NCBI RefSeq assembly: GCF_000308575.1
Contig: NZ_BAFZ01000076.1
Location: 1-63,230, forward strand
DNA length: 63,230 nt
Direction of reading: 5' to 3'
Source of the DNA: Nocardia exalbida NBRC 100660
GTDB lineage: Bacteria > Actinomycetota > Actinomycetes > Mycobacteriales > Mycobacteriaceae
Shown: piece by piece, positions 26,336 to 35,257 of the stretch
Numbering within the stretch: position 1 is the stretch's first letter
How the letters are laid out: each line of letters begins with the position of its first letter
Position numbers and translations under genes: made by a program
Notes under the pieces: generated by a model
Database searches by the model: none
Told to the model about the DNA's origin: nothing
The model's input: only the letters and a program-made list of their open reading frames with translations

Positions 26336-26974
26336 TCAGTTTTCGGCGGCCAGGTCCGCGAGCAGTGCGGTCCGTTCGGCCGCGGGCCGCTTCGGGCAGC
26401 TGGTGCACATCTGGCAACCCGGCACCTCGAACACCAGGCAGCAGGAGATGCGCCGGACGAAGGTGCGTCCGCCGATCTCCACGAACCGCGGCACCGGGAG
26501 TTTGCCCGCGATGTCGGCCGCCAGCCGCGCCCCGGCTTCCGGCGAACCGGCGTCGAGCGCGCGGTTGCCGATCGCGTCGGCGGCGATCGCCCACAGCGCG
26601 GGGACTCCCGCGCCGGACACCTCGGCGACCGGCGGGATCACGACGCCGAGCGTGTCGCGCAGCGCCGTCGCGCCGCTGACGGAGGGAACATCGTGCGCAG
26701 GCACGCGCACCCGCTCGACGCCACCGTCCGGGCGCACCTCGCACTCCAGCCGGTCCAGCGCGGGGACGGGGGCGTCCGCGTCGTCCGCGTAGGCCCGCGC
26801 GAGCTGCTCCACCAGAGCGGAGGCGACCATGCACCACCAGAGCGTGCCCGCGATGCGCGGCGACGTGGTCCCCCAGGAATGGCCCATCTCCGCGATGCGC
26901 GCGGCCAGCCATTCCGGTTCGGTGAGCACGCGCCCCGGAACGGTGGTCACCGTTGCAGGGGGCTGCGCAGCCAT
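26336..26974 (-). CDS. FhuF-like (2Fe-2S) ferric-iron reductase family protein
   Basis: The 212-residue product ends with a four-cysteine cluster, ISCCLVFEVPGCQMCTSCPK, matching the CCx10Cx2C [2Fe-2S] site of FhuF-type siderophore reductases. The middle has a conserved AGTLWWCMVASALVEQ. Such proteins release iron from ferric siderophores in the cytosol. The start is uncertain: an ATG at 26974 has GGAG 10 nt upstream, while a GTG at 26950 would overlap the preceding gene stop by 4 nt. Confidence 0.82.
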   Translation of the reverse strand: MAAQPPATVTTVPGRVLTEPEWLAARIAEMGHSWGTTSPRIAGTLWWCMVASALVEQLARAYADDADAPVPALDRLECEVRPDGGVERVRVPAHDVPSVSGATALRDTLGVVIPPVAEVSGAGVPALWAIAADAIGNRALDAGSPEAGARLAADIAGKLPVPRFVEIGGRTFVRRISCCLVFEVPGCQMCTSCPKRPAAERTALLADLAAEN

Positions 26975-27375
26975 TCCCATTCGACTCCGATCCAACTACC
27001 CACGAGCCCGAAGGTTCCCAATATCCACAGCGTCGCCACGACCAACGCGGCGGTGCCGATCGCCCCGACCGCCTGCACGGGCCTGCCCTGCTTGCGGTAC
27101 CAGTCCATCAATTGCCGGTACCGGTCCCGTAACCAGGCCAATGCGCTACGCGCCCAAGCGAATTCGGTGGCGAGAATGCCGAGTCCGGCGAACACGATCG
27201 CCCAGCCGGGACCGGGATAGGGGATCGCGAGCACGCCGACCGCGAGCACGGCGACACCGACGACCGCGACGACGATCCGGTAGGCGAGATAGAGCCTAGG
27301 CCGTCGTTCGAGGCCGGCGCGGAAGGCGCGCCAGCGGGTCGGATCGTCGGAGCTCGTTTCCAGGTCTGCGGTCAC
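26947..27375 (-). CDS. TIGR02611-type small membrane protein
   Basis: The 142-residue protein has a helical basic start (FRAGLERRPRLYLAYRIVV), two adjacent membrane segments holding IPYPGPGWAIVFAGLGILATEF, then WLRDRYRQLMDWYRKQG and a last membrane helix. This is the layout of TIGR02611, which has no assigned role. The GTG at 27375 follows a TACCCT -10 element by 6 nt, so the mRNA is probably leaderless. The 3' end overlaps the FhuF-like gene by 28 nt. Confidence 0.82.
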   Translation of the reverse strand: MTADLETSSDDPTRWRAFRAGLERRPRLYLAYRIVVAVVGVAVLAVGVLAIPYPGPGWAIVFAGLGILATEFAWARSALAWLRDRYRQLMDWYRKQGRPVQAVGAIGTAALVVATLWILGTFGLVGSWIGVEWEWLRSPLQR

Positions 27376-27381
27376 GTTCCC

Positions 27382-27387
27382 AGGGTA
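27382..27387 (-). promoter_or_regulatory. -10 element for leaderless membrane-protein gene
   Basis: TACCCT on the minus strand, then GGGAAC and the GTG start at 27375. Confidence 0.5.
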
Positions 27388-27435
27388 CGAGCAGTCCGGC
27401 AGACCGAATCTCGCTCTCGACCGTCCGGATACAGC

Positions 27436-27468
27436 GATCCCGCCCGGGCGGCGCGCCCGGGCGGGATC
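27436..27468 (-). terminator. Very strong hairpin after the first SulP gene
   Basis: A perfect 15-bp stem (GATCCCGCCCGGGCG and its complement) with a 3-nt loop lies 15 nt beyond the SulP-carbonic anhydrase stop. No U-tract is present. It separates that gene from the next minus-strand unit. Confidence 0.65.
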
Positions 27469-27483
27469 ACCCATCCCCGTCGA

Positions 27484-29733
27484 TCACACGAGTTCGGGCG
27501 TGTGCTGATGGCCCGCGTCATCGATGTGCGCGATGCCGTTCTCGGTCACCTCGACGACCCGGGCACTGGCGATGTCGAAGAACAGGCCCGACACCGTGAC
27601 GCCGCGCTCGGCGATCGCCTTGCGCACCGCCGGGTGCCGGTGCAGCAACTCGAGCTGCACCGCGACGTTCACCATGGCCAGCTGATCGACCTCGCCGAAA
27701 CCGGCCTCCTGCGCCGCGGCCGCTACCGGATGGCCCGCGCGGTATCGCTCCAGGCTCGGGCGCGCATGCGCGAGCCAGGCGTCCACACCGGGTACCTCGG
27801 CGCCGGTGTGCAGCGCGTTCATCGCGCCGCAGGAGGAATGCCCGCAGACCACGATCGAGCGGACGTTCAACTGCTCGAGCGCGAACACCAGTGCCGCCTC
27901 GACCGACGCGTCGCCCTCGGCGGGCGCGAGGTTGCCCACGTTGCGCACGGTGAACAGGTCGCCCGGTCCGCTGTTGGTGATGATGTTCGGCACGATCCGC
28001 GAGTCCGAGCAGGTCAGGAAGAACGAATCCGGGTCCTGCTTGTCGCGCAGCTCGTCCAGGTGCGGCCGGACCACGTGCGCGTGGCTGCGGTGATAGGCCG
28101 CGACGCCCGCCGCGACCGGATTCTCGTGCCGCTCGTCGCGTCGCCAGGGGCCGAGGATGTCGTCCCAGACCGAGCGCGCGAAGCTCCGCGCGGGCGGTTG
28201 CGCGCCTGCGTGGGCCATCCTGGCTCCGCCGATCTCCACGAAATCGACACTGCCTCCGCTGTTCACCTGCTGGCGGGCGAACTCCTCGATGGCCTCGAAG
28301 GCCGCGTGATCGAGGAAGTCGACGGTCATCTCCACCGTGACGTCGGCTCCCGGGGGGATCTTCGCGAACTGCGCCGACAGCTTCGGCAGTGCGAGGAAGG
28401 TGGCCGAGCCGTCGATGGCGAAGAGCCAGCGCTGCGTACCTGGGAACTGCTCGGCCCTGACCGCCACCCGGACGACCCGCCACAGCAACAGCCCGAAGGC
28501 CAGGCCGAGGCCGATCAGCACGCCCTCGAGCAGGTTCAGGAACACCACACCGAGCACCGTGACGGCGTAGACCAGCAGGTCACCGGTGCGCCGGGCCAGT
28601 TTGATGTGGGCCAGCTTGACCAGCTGGGTGCCGATCACGATGAGCAGACCGGCCAGCGCGGCCTTCGGAATCTGCTCCACCACGGATACCAGCGCCACGG
28701 AGAACACCAGCAGCCAGACGCCGTGCAGGATCGCGGAGGCGCGGCTGTGCGCTCCCGCCTGCACGTTGGTGGCGCTCCGCACGATCACGCCGGTGACCGG
28801 CAGTCCGCCGAGCAGGCCGGACAGCACATTCGCCGAACCCTGGCCGATCAGCTCGCGATCGAAGTCGGTGCGCTTGCGCGAGTGCATCTTGTCCACGGCC
28901 ACCGCGGACAGCAGGCTCTCCACGCTGGCGATCAGGGCGATGGTGAGGACGGCCAGAGCCAGACCCGACCAATCGCCGCTGGGCAGCGCGGGCAGGCCGA
29001 TCGCGTCGAACAGCGAGCCGTTGAGCACGATGCGCTCGGCATTCAGCGGCAACACCAGCGACAACGCCGTGCCCACGAGCACCGCGACCAATGGGCCCGG
29101 CACCACGCGCACCCTGGCGGGCAGGTATTTCCAGCCGAGCATGATGGCGATCACGACCGCGCCGATCAGCGTGCCGCCGCTGTGCAGTGACAACAGCTGC
29201 CCGGGCAGCTCGGTGATGTTGCGCCAAGCCGAGCTGTGCGAGGAACCGCCGAGCAGCACATGGATCTGTTGCAGCGCGATCGTGATGCCGATGCCGGCGA
29301 GCATCGCGTGCACCACCACGGGCGCCACGGCGAGCGCCGCTCTGGCCACCCGGCTGAGGCCGAGCAGGATCTGCAGCACACCGGCCGCGAAGACGATGAA
29401 ACACGTGGTGCGCCAGCCGAATTGATTGATCGTCTCGGCGACGACCACGGTGAGGCCCGCGGCGGGGCCGCTCACCTGAAGGACCGACCCGCCGAGCGTT
29501 CCGGCGACGATACCGCCGATCACGGCGGCGATGAGCCCGGCGGCGACGGGGGCTCCGGAGGCGATCGCGATGCCCAGCGAAAGTGGCAGCGCGACAAGGA
29601 AAACCACGATCGAGGCGGGTACATCGTGGCGGAGGATCTCGCTGAAGCGGTCGGACAGTGGTCCGGAACTGCGGCCCGGGTCCGCCGGTGCGGGTACGGA
29701 CGGTGGCGGGGCTAAATCGTGATCGATAGCCAT
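27484..29733 (-). CDS. SulP transporter-carbonic anhydrase fusion, copy 1
   Basis: The 749-residue product joins a SulP anion transporter to a beta carbonic anhydrase. Residues about 25-470 are membrane helices with SulP stretches (LVALPLSLGIAIASGAPV, VSGPAAGLTVVVAETI, FDRELIGQGSANVLSGLLGG), followed by a STAS-like segment (VTVEMTVDFLDHAAFEAI). The last 200 residues carry the zinc site CSDSR and HSSC of beta carbonic anhydrases. Bicarbonate uptake coupled to CO2 hydration is the likely role. The ATG at 29733 has AAGGAG 4 nt upstream. A close paralogue lies directly upstream on the same strand. Confidence 0.93.
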   Translation of the reverse strand: MAIDHDLAPPPSVPAPADPGRSSGPLSDRFSEILRHDVPASIVVFLVALPLSLGIAIASGAPVAAGLIAAVIGGIVAGTLGGSVLQVSGPAAGLTVVVAETINQFGWRTTCFIVFAAGVLQILLGLSRVARAALAVAPVVVHAMLAGIGITIALQQIHVLLGGSSHSSAWRNITELPGQLLSLHSGGTLIGAVVIAIMLGWKYLPARVRVVPGPLVAVLVGTALSLVLPLNAERIVLNGSLFDAIGLPALPSGDWSGLALAVLTIALIASVESLLSAVAVDKMHSRKRTDFDRELIGQGSANVLSGLLGGLPVTGVIVRSATNVQAGAHSRASAILHGVWLLVFSVALVSVVEQIPKAALAGLLIVIGTQLVKLAHIKLARRTGDLLVYAVTVLGVVFLNLLEGVLIGLGLAFGLLLWRVVRVAVRAEQFPGTQRWLFAIDGSATFLALPKLSAQFAKIPPGADVTVEMTVDFLDHAAFEAIEEFARQQVNSGGSVDFVEIGGARMAHAGAQPPARSFARSVWDDILGPWRRDERHENPVAAGVAAYHRSHAHVVRPHLDELRDKQDPDSFFLTCSDSRIVPNIITNSGPGDLFTVRNVGNLAPAEGDASVEAALVFALEQLNVRSIVVCGHSSCGAMNALHTGAEVPGVDAWLAHARPSLERYRAGHPVAAAAQEAGFGEVDQLAMVNVAVQLELLHRHPAVRKAIAERGVTVSGLFFDIASARVVEVTENGIAHIDDAGHQHTPELV

Positions 29734-29880
29734 GACTCTCCTTCGCCGACTCGGCTGATTCGCCGAGGTCGGTTGACGATCAACATGTCCAGCAGGGCAC
29801 AAGACCGCGAACCGGCATCTCGCGGTGAAGCAGTCCCGACACAGCGATGAGTCGAGATGTAAACACGGACAAGTGTATTG

Positions 29881-29898
29881 GTAAAGACTTAGCAAAGC
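29881..29898 (-). promoter_or_regulatory. Shared 18-nt upstream box, copy 1
   Basis: GTAAAGACTTAGCAAAGC (plus-strand reading) lies 148 nt before the start of the first SulP-carbonic anhydrase gene. It matches the box before the second gene at 16 of 18 positions, in a local AT-rich patch. It may be a common promoter or regulator site. Confidence 0.6.
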
Positions 29899-29976
29899 CT
29901 GAGAAGTTCGCCGATTGTGTGTAGTTCCCCACTGTCCTCTCGTCGTTATCACCGTGACGCACCGCACATCGCCTGG

Positions 29977-32205
29977 TCAGACCGGCTCCGCCGCGATCCG
30001 CCGTTCCCGGTCGCCGAACTCCGCGATGCCGTCGACCATGACCTCGATCACGCGAGCCGTGGCGAGATCGAAGAACAACCCCGACACCGCTACGCCCCGC
30101 TCCTCGATCCCCCGGCGCACGACCGGGTGCGCGTGCAGCGTCTCCAGCTGCACCGCGACGTTCACCATGCCCAGCTGGTCCACCTCGCCGAACCCCGCGA
30201 CGGCCGCGGCGGCGGCTACCGGATGCCCCAGCCGGTAGCGCTCCAGGCTCGGGCGCGCATGCGCGAGCCAGTCGCCGAGACCGGTCCCGGCGACCGGCTC
30301 GCGGTGCAGCGCCTCCATCGCACCGCAGCCGGAATGACCGCATACCACGACCGCGCGCACGTCCAGCCGCTCCAACGCGTAGATCAGGGCCGCCTCCACC
30401 GAGACGTCCCCGCCGCGCACCGGCACCAGGTTGCCCACGTTGCGCACGGTGAACAGGTCGCCCGGTCCGCTGTTGGTGATGACGTTCGGCACGATCCGCG
30501 CGTCCGCGCAGGTCAGGAAGAACGAGTCGGCGTCGTGCCGATGGCGCAGCTTGTCCAGATGCGGGCGCAGCACGTGGGCGTGGCCGCGGTGATAGGCGGC
30601 GATGCCCGCCGCGATGCGGTCCTCCCCGTTGCCCGCGCGCCGCCACGGCCCGATCACCTGGTCGATGACCTGGCGCACGTGCCTGCGCTCGGGCGGTCCG
30701 GCCAAGGCGGTGGCCATCCGCGCGCTGCCCAGTTCGGCGAATTCCACGGTCGTGGAGCAGGATTCACGCTCCCGAGCCCATTCGGTGAGGAACTCGTGCG
30801 TGGCATGGTCCAGGAAATCGACGGTCATCTCGACGGTCACGTCCGCGCCGGCCGGAACCTTCGCCAGTTCCGCGGTCAGCTTCGGCAAGGCCAAGAAGGT
30901 GCACGTGCCATCGATGCTGACCACCCACCGTCGCGCGCCGGGGACGGGGGCCGCCACGATCGTCACGCGCACCACCCGCCACAGCAGCAGCGCGAACGCC
31001 AACACCAGACCGATCACCATGCCCTGCAACAGATTCAGGAACACCACGCCCAGCACCGTCGCCAGGTAGACGTACACCTCGCCCGCCCGTCTGGCCAGCC
31101 GGATATGCGCGAGTTTGATCAGTTGCACGCCTACGAAGATGAGCAGCCCGGCCAGCGCGGCGGTCGGGATCTGCCGTACGAGCCCGGCCAGCGCCACCGC
31201 GAACAGCAGGATCCAGACCCCGTGCAGCACGGTCGACGCCCGGCTGCGGGCGCCCGCGTTCGCGTTGGTGATGCTGCGCACGATGACGGCCGCGATCGGC
31301 AGGCCGCCGAGCAGGCCGGACACGACGTTGGCCGACCCCTGCCCGATCAGCTCCCGGTCGAAGTCGGTGCGGTGCCCCGGCCGCATCTTGTCCACCGCGA
31401 CGGCCGACAGCAGGCTCTCGACGCTGGCGATGAGCGCGATCGTCACCATCGTGGTGATGACGGCGGCCGTGCCGCCGGAGGGTACGGCGGGCAGGCCCAG
31501 GGAGTCCAGCAACGAGCCGTTCAGCACGATCCGCTCGACGTGCGTGGGCAGGACGAGCGCCAGCAGCGTGGCGGTGACCACGGCGACGAGCGGCCCGGGG
31601 ACCAGGCGCACCCGCGGTGGCACGAATCGCCAGGCGATCAGGATGACGATCACGACGAGCCCGACGCACAGGTCGCCCGCGCGCACCGACGTCAACTGTT
31701 GCGGTAGGGCGGCCAGCGCGGCGAACGACGAACTCAGCGAGTTCCCGCCGAGCAGCACGTGCACCTGTTGCAGCGCGATCACCACACCGATGCCCGCCAG
31801 CATGCCGTGCACGACCACCGGGGCGATGGCCAGCGCGGCGCGCGCGACCCGGCTCAGCCCGAAGAGTATCTGCAGCACGCCCGCGCCGACGGTGATGAAG
31901 CACGTTGCGGCCCAGCCGAAATGGTGCACGCTCTCGGCGACGACCACGGTGAGGCTCGCGGTGGGCCCGCTGACCTGGATCGAGGAACCGCCGAGCAGTC
32001 CCGCCACCACGCCGCCGACCACGGCCGCGATCAGGCCCGCGGCGACCGGAGCGCCGGCGGCAACCGCCACGCCGAGCGAAAGGGGAAGGGCGACAAGGAA
32101 AACCACGATCGAAGCGGGTAGATCGTTACGGGCGATCCGGGTCAGCCGATCGGCCATGTGCGCGTGCGGCGACGTCCGGGGTGCGGAATCGGTGTCGGTG
32201 GACAT
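29977..32205 (-). CDS. SulP transporter-carbonic anhydrase fusion, copy 2
   Basis: The 742-residue paralogue of the preceding gene has the same order: SulP membrane domain (VALPLSLGVAVAAGAPVAAG, VSGPTASLTVVVAE, FDRELIGQGSANVVSGLLGG), STAS-like region, then a beta carbonic anhydrase with zinc ligands in CADAR and HSGC. The active-site Asp-Arg pair is intact. The ATG at 32205 has AAGGAG 5 nt upstream. 243 nt and a copy of the shared box separate the two genes, so each probably has its own promoter. Confidence 0.93.
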   Translation of the reverse strand: MSTDTDSAPRTSPHAHMADRLTRIARNDLPASIVVFLVALPLSLGVAVAAGAPVAAGLIAAVVGGVVAGLLGGSSIQVSGPTASLTVVVAESVHHFGWAATCFITVGAGVLQILFGLSRVARAALAIAPVVVHGMLAGIGVVIALQQVHVLLGGNSLSSSFAALAALPQQLTSVRAGDLCVGLVVIVILIAWRFVPPRVRLVPGPLVAVVTATLLALVLPTHVERIVLNGSLLDSLGLPAVPSGGTAAVITTMVTIALIASVESLLSAVAVDKMRPGHRTDFDRELIGQGSANVVSGLLGGLPIAAVIVRSITNANAGARSRASTVLHGVWILLFAVALAGLVRQIPTAALAGLLIFVGVQLIKLAHIRLARRAGEVYVYLATVLGVVFLNLLQGMVIGLVLAFALLLWRVVRVTIVAAPVPGARRWVVSIDGTCTFLALPKLTAELAKVPAGADVTVEMTVDFLDHATHEFLTEWARERESCSTTVEFAELGSARMATALAGPPERRHVRQVIDQVIGPWRRAGNGEDRIAAGIAAYHRGHAHVLRPHLDKLRHRHDADSFFLTCADARIVPNVITNSGPGDLFTVRNVGNLVPVRGGDVSVEAALIYALERLDVRAVVVCGHSGCGAMEALHREPVAGTGLGDWLAHARPSLERYRLGHPVAAAAAVAGFGEVDQLGMVNVAVQLETLHAHPVVRRGIEERGVAVSGLFFDLATARVIEVMVDGIAEFGDRERRIAAEPV

Positions 32206-32339
32206 ATTTTCTCCTTCGCCGGGTGGTGGTCCCGGTTCATCGGTCAAACATGTTCTTGGCATCGAAGGCGAGCGGCGGGCGAAGCTCGGGCCGTCCCCGT
32301 CGGTGGAGCACGACCCCTGACACGGCGGTCGCGACAATA

Positions 32340-32357
32340 GTAAAGACTTCCCAAAGC
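32340..32357 (-). promoter_or_regulatory. Shared 18-nt upstream box, copy 2
   Basis: GTAAAGACTTCCCAAAGC lies 135 nt before the start of the second SulP-carbonic anhydrase gene, close to the spacing of copy 1 at 29881-29898. Confidence 0.6.
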
Positions 32358-32500
32358 GTGTGAAAAGGTTTCCGGTCGCGATGGCGGCAACCGCTACCAT
32401 AATGTGACTCAGGTCACAGCGCAACAGAGGGCTGGTTCCGAGGCCGAGTGTTCGAGAGGTACCTGCCCGCGCGCCAACCCAGTAGCAACACCTGGCGCGG

Positions 32501-32536
32501 AGAAGAAAGAAGACCGGGCATCAAGTGCACCGGTCT
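32501..32536 (-). terminator. Intrinsic terminator of tRNA-Val(CAC)
   Basis: On the minus strand a 7-bp stem AGACCGG/CCGGTCT, with an inner GCA/TGC pairing past a one-base bulge, is followed by TTCTTTCTTCT. It lies 12 nt after the tRNA. Confidence 0.65.
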
Positions 32537-32548
32537 CGCATATGGGAG

Positions 32549-32620
32549 TGGTCCCAGCTGGGATCGAACCAGCGACCTTCCGCGTGTGAGGCGGACGCTC
32601 TCCCGCTGAGCTATGAGACC
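32549..32620 (-). tRNA. tRNA-Val (anticodon CAC)
   Basis: The cloverleaf reads GGTCTCA acceptor paired with TGGGACC, D-arm AGCTCAGCGGGAGAGC, anticodon stem-loop CCGCCTCACACGCGG with anticodon CAC, and T-arm CTGGTTCGATCCCAG. The discriminator base is A; CCA is not encoded. Confidence 0.95.
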
Positions 32621-32994
32621 TGACATTTTTCCGGCGGCTCGGGGATACCCTCCGGACGAGACGAAACATTAGCACGCGCCACCGGCGGTTCACCAAATCA
32701 CCCTCCGGACAGGGACGGTTCGGCGGAACCCTCCACTCACCTGGCGGCCCTTTTCGGCCCAGCCGCACACTCGCCTCTATGCCGTCACGACCGGTCGACG
32801 GCTCGACGTCCGCACCGCCGGAAGCGACGACCGGAGCCCCCCCTCCCTCATCCACCACATGCGCCCCCGGCGTCACAGCATTCAACTTCTGGATTTCCGT
32901 CGTTCTACCAGCGGATTTGTACCTTTCACCGAGCGTCCGCTAATGTTCTGTCTCGCACCACGGAGGCCGGAAACGAGCCCCGGGGAGGCAGAAT
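32621..32994. other. Spacer between divergent tRNA genes
   Basis: About 374 nt that should hold the promoters of tRNA-Val(CAC) on minus and the Gly-Cys-Val run on plus. I see no gene or repeat in it. Confidence 0.5.
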
Positions 32995-33067
32995 GCGGAT
33001 GTAGCGCAGCTGGTAGCGCATCACCTTGCCAAGGTGAGGGTCGCGGGTTCGAATCCCGTCATCCGCT
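32995..33067 (+). tRNA. tRNA-Gly (anticodon GCC)
   Basis: Acceptor GCGGATG pairs with CATCCGC, anticodon stem TCACC/GGTGA encloses TTGCCAA, and the T-arm is GCGGGTTCGAATCCCGT. The discriminator is U, as usual for glycine. CCA is not encoded. Confidence 0.96.
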
Positions 33068-33110
33068 CGAGAGGTAGGGCCAGGCAACATAACGCCGTCC
33101 CCCTTTGCGC

Positions 33111-33181
33111 GGTGGAGTGGCCGAGTGGTGAGGCAACGGCCTGCAAAGCCGTGCACACGGGTTCGATTCCCGTCTCCACCT
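33111..33181 (+). tRNA. tRNA-Cys (anticodon GCA)
   Basis: Acceptor GGTGGAG pairs with CTCCACC, anticodon arm GGCCTGCAAAGCC shows GCA, and the T-arm is ACGGGTTCGATTCCCGT. The discriminator is U. It lies 1 nt before the next tRNA, so they are processed from one transcript. Confidence 0.96.
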
Positions 33182-33182
33182 C

Positions 33183-33257
33183 GCGCGATTAGCTCAGCGG
33201 GAGAGCGCTTCCCTGACACGGAAGAGGTCACTGGTTCAATCCCAGTATCGCGCACCA
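33183..33257 (+). tRNA. tRNA-Val (anticodon GAC)
   Basis: Acceptor GCGCGAT pairs with ATCGCGC, anticodon arm CTTCCCTGACACGGAAG shows GAC, T-arm CTGGTTCAATCCCAG. The 3' CCA is encoded (33255-33257), unlike in the other three. A Gly-Cys-Val tRNA cluster is also known in mycobacteria. Confidence 0.96.
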
Positions 33258-33271
33258 CCGTCTCACGAGGT

Positions 33272-33307
33272 CAGGCCCGGTTTTCACCGGGCCTGTTCTC
33301 GTTTTGT
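33272..33307 (+). terminator. Intrinsic terminator of the tRNA cluster
   Basis: A perfect 9-bp stem CAGGCCCGG/CCGGGCCTG with a 6-nt loop is followed by TTCTCGTTTTGT, 15 nt after tRNA-Val. From here to 33574 I see no gene. Confidence 0.85.
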
Positions 33308-33574
33308 GCCCGGCCGTGCTGTCGACCTCGACGACGGTGAAGCTTTCCCTGTCCGACGAGACATCGAGCCCACGTCCAGCAGTCGGGCGAACTCGATATT
33401 CCTGCCTCTGACGGTGCTGGTCCACAGTGTGCCGCACGCCCGCGTCCGCAGATCGGCGCGTTCGCCGGAATCTTCGTCCATCGATCCGGAGAACAAGTAG
33501 TTGGCTACCCGTGAGCAACCCAATACCTGCTGGCATCGTTCTTCCTGGGCACGAGTAGTCGATTGGGAGTCCCG

Positions 33575-34066
33575 ATGCGATCTTCAAGAAACCATGGTGC
33601 TGGAGTTGCGGAACCCGCTTGGTTCGCCGCGAAGATGACGACGCTCGGATTCTCAGCGGCCGTCCTCATCGCTTGCGCAGGCAATGGTGGCCCAACACCA
33701 CCCGGGTCGCCCTCACGTCCGATAACGTCCGCGTCGTCACCCGCCGTGACATCGACGTCGGCTGCGTCACCGCGAGGGGAGACGGTTTCGCCCGCAGAAT
33801 CAGTCCCTGCGTCTCCCCCGCTGCCACCGCGGGTACCGGAGGGCAATTCGTTCCCGACTGCGGAATCGTTCGGAACTCGTGTACCGGGTGCTCGACCACC
33901 TACTCCAGGAGGAAACGTCCGCCCTTCCGTTCCTCAGCAGGTACCGCCGCGCACGGTGTCACCGGGCCAGGCACCGGGTCCGCTCGAAACGGGTACTCCG
34001 CCGACTGCGCAGAACACACCGGATGGACCGAGGCCCGATCGCAACGGCACGCCAGAGGGTCCGTGA
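33575..34066 (+). CDS. Proline/serine/threonine-rich lipoprotein of unknown function
   Basis: The 163-residue product has an N-terminal hydrophobic stretch MTTLGFSAAVLIAC ending in a lipobox-like LIAC, preceded by about 20 charged residues from the ATG at 33575 (GGGAG 5 nt upstream). The remainder is almost all Pro, Ser, Thr and Gly, with no folded domain, as in cell-wall-spanning linkers. It ends 1 nt before the membrane-protein gene that follows, so the two form an operon. Base composition here is visibly less GC-rich than in flanking genes, which suggests acquired DNA. I do not recognise a family. Confidence 0.65.
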   Translation: MRSSRNHGAGVAEPAWFAAKMTTLGFSAAVLIACAGNGGPTPPGSPSRPITSASSPAVTSTSAASPRGETVSPAESVPASPPLPPRVPEGNSFPTAESFGTRVPGARPPTPGGNVRPSVPQQVPPRTVSPGQAPGPLETGTPPTAQNTPDGPRPDRNGTPEGP

Positions 34067-34067
34067 G

Positions 34068-35045
34068 ATGACCGACCGGTCGGCCGCGCCAGCATCCCCG
34101 ACGATGCTCCACCGATGGGTCGGTGTCATCGGGGCGGTTGTCGCTCCGACCACGATCATCACCGCGCTGTGCTACTACTTCGGATACGTCTACACCCGCA
34201 AGAAACTCGCCTATTTCGGTGTCGACTGCGACGCTCTCGGCTTCGCTTCCAGCGACTATGTCGTGGGGAGTGTCAGCGTGCTGTACGCACCGCTGCTGCT
34301 ACTGCTGGTCGGGTGGTTCTCGGCCGCCTGGGTAGGCACCTACGCAGAACGCTTCATCCGCAGCGGGCAGCGACCACGCCTGGTTCGCACCATCGGCCGA
34401 ACCATCCTCACGCTCGGAGCGGTCTTCATCGTCACCGGCATCACCGGAGTAGTGGTGCCCTGGCTCATTCCGCGATCCCCTGTCATCGCCTGGGCGTTCT
34501 CGGCCACCACGCTCGGATCGAGTGGCCTTCTCGTTGTGCTCGGCTACTGGGTCCTGTCCACCTCGATGAGCGGGCCCGATACATCTGAACCGACACCGAC
34601 CACGCGAGTGAGCCAAACCATCGCGATCGTGGTCAGCCTCGTAGCTCTCTTCGCAGTAATGAACTCCTTCGCCACCCGGCTCGGCGAGAACGCCGCTCAA
34701 TCCGCAGCCCACGAACTATGGACGAGGGAGTCCGTCGTCTCCGTCGTAACGGACGAACGATTGGACGTGCCGAGAAATCTGGTCGCGGAGACGTTGGTCG
34801 AGGTCCAACCGCAGGAGCCACCGAGATTTCGCTACCAATGTCTCCGCACCCTCGTAGTGCGCAGCGACCTGTGGGTACTCGTGCCCGCGAAATGGTCCCG
34901 AGACAACGGATTCGCCGTCTTGGTTCCTGCCGACTCCTCCGTCGTCAGCGTCTCACGATCGAGTGCCTTCAAAAGGATCGCCGAGGACAACCCCCGAATC
35001 GAGACCGTGCCATGGCAATGCCCCGAACGCGCACCGAACCCCTGA
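34068..35045 (+). CDS. Multi-pass membrane protein of unknown function
   Basis: The 325-residue product has four to five membrane segments: VIGAVVAPTTIITALCYYFG, VLYAPLLLLLVGWFSAAWVG, ILTLGAVFIVTGITGVVVPW, SGLLVVLGYWVL and IAIVVSLVALFAVM. A C-terminal soluble domain of about 110 residues follows (VSVVTDERLDVPRNLVAE, FRYQCLRTLVVRSDLWVL). Its ATG is 1 nt after the lipoprotein stop, so a membrane complex of the two is plausible. No catalytic motif is visible and I do not recognise the family. Confidence 0.7.
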   Translation: MTDRSAAPASPTMLHRWVGVIGAVVAPTTIITALCYYFGYVYTRKKLAYFGVDCDALGFASSDYVVGSVSVLYAPLLLLLVGWFSAAWVGTYAERFIRSGQRPRLVRTIGRTILTLGAVFIVTGITGVVVPWLIPRSPVIAWAFSATTLGSSGLLVVLGYWVLSTSMSGPDTSEPTPTTRVSQTIAIVVSLVALFAVMNSFATRLGENAAQSAAHELWTRESVVSVVTDERLDVPRNLVAETLVEVQPQEPPRFRYQCLRTLVVRSDLWVLVPAKWSRDNGFAVLVPADSSVVSVSRSSAFKRIAEDNPRIETVPWQCPERAPNP

Positions 35046-35257
35046 ACCGGCCGGCACGGCCACTGCGCGCCGCTACGCCGCCGGCGAATGAGGTTCCATC
35101 CGGGCACGGTCGGCGACGCGGGCGCTGGAGAATCGCCACAATCGTGCTGACGCCGTGGCGAGAACATCCTTGCGGCTGCTCGCGGCGGCGGTCCGGTGTC
35201 GGTGGGTGGGGATACGCTGTGGCGCACAGTGCCGGAGCCGAGTCAGGGGGTTGTCGC

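Noticed and set aside
27502..31707. Two long plus-strand frames opposite the SulP-carbonic anhydrase genes
   Set aside because: His/Arg/Gln-rich mirror frames, similar to each other only because the genes beneath them are paralogues.
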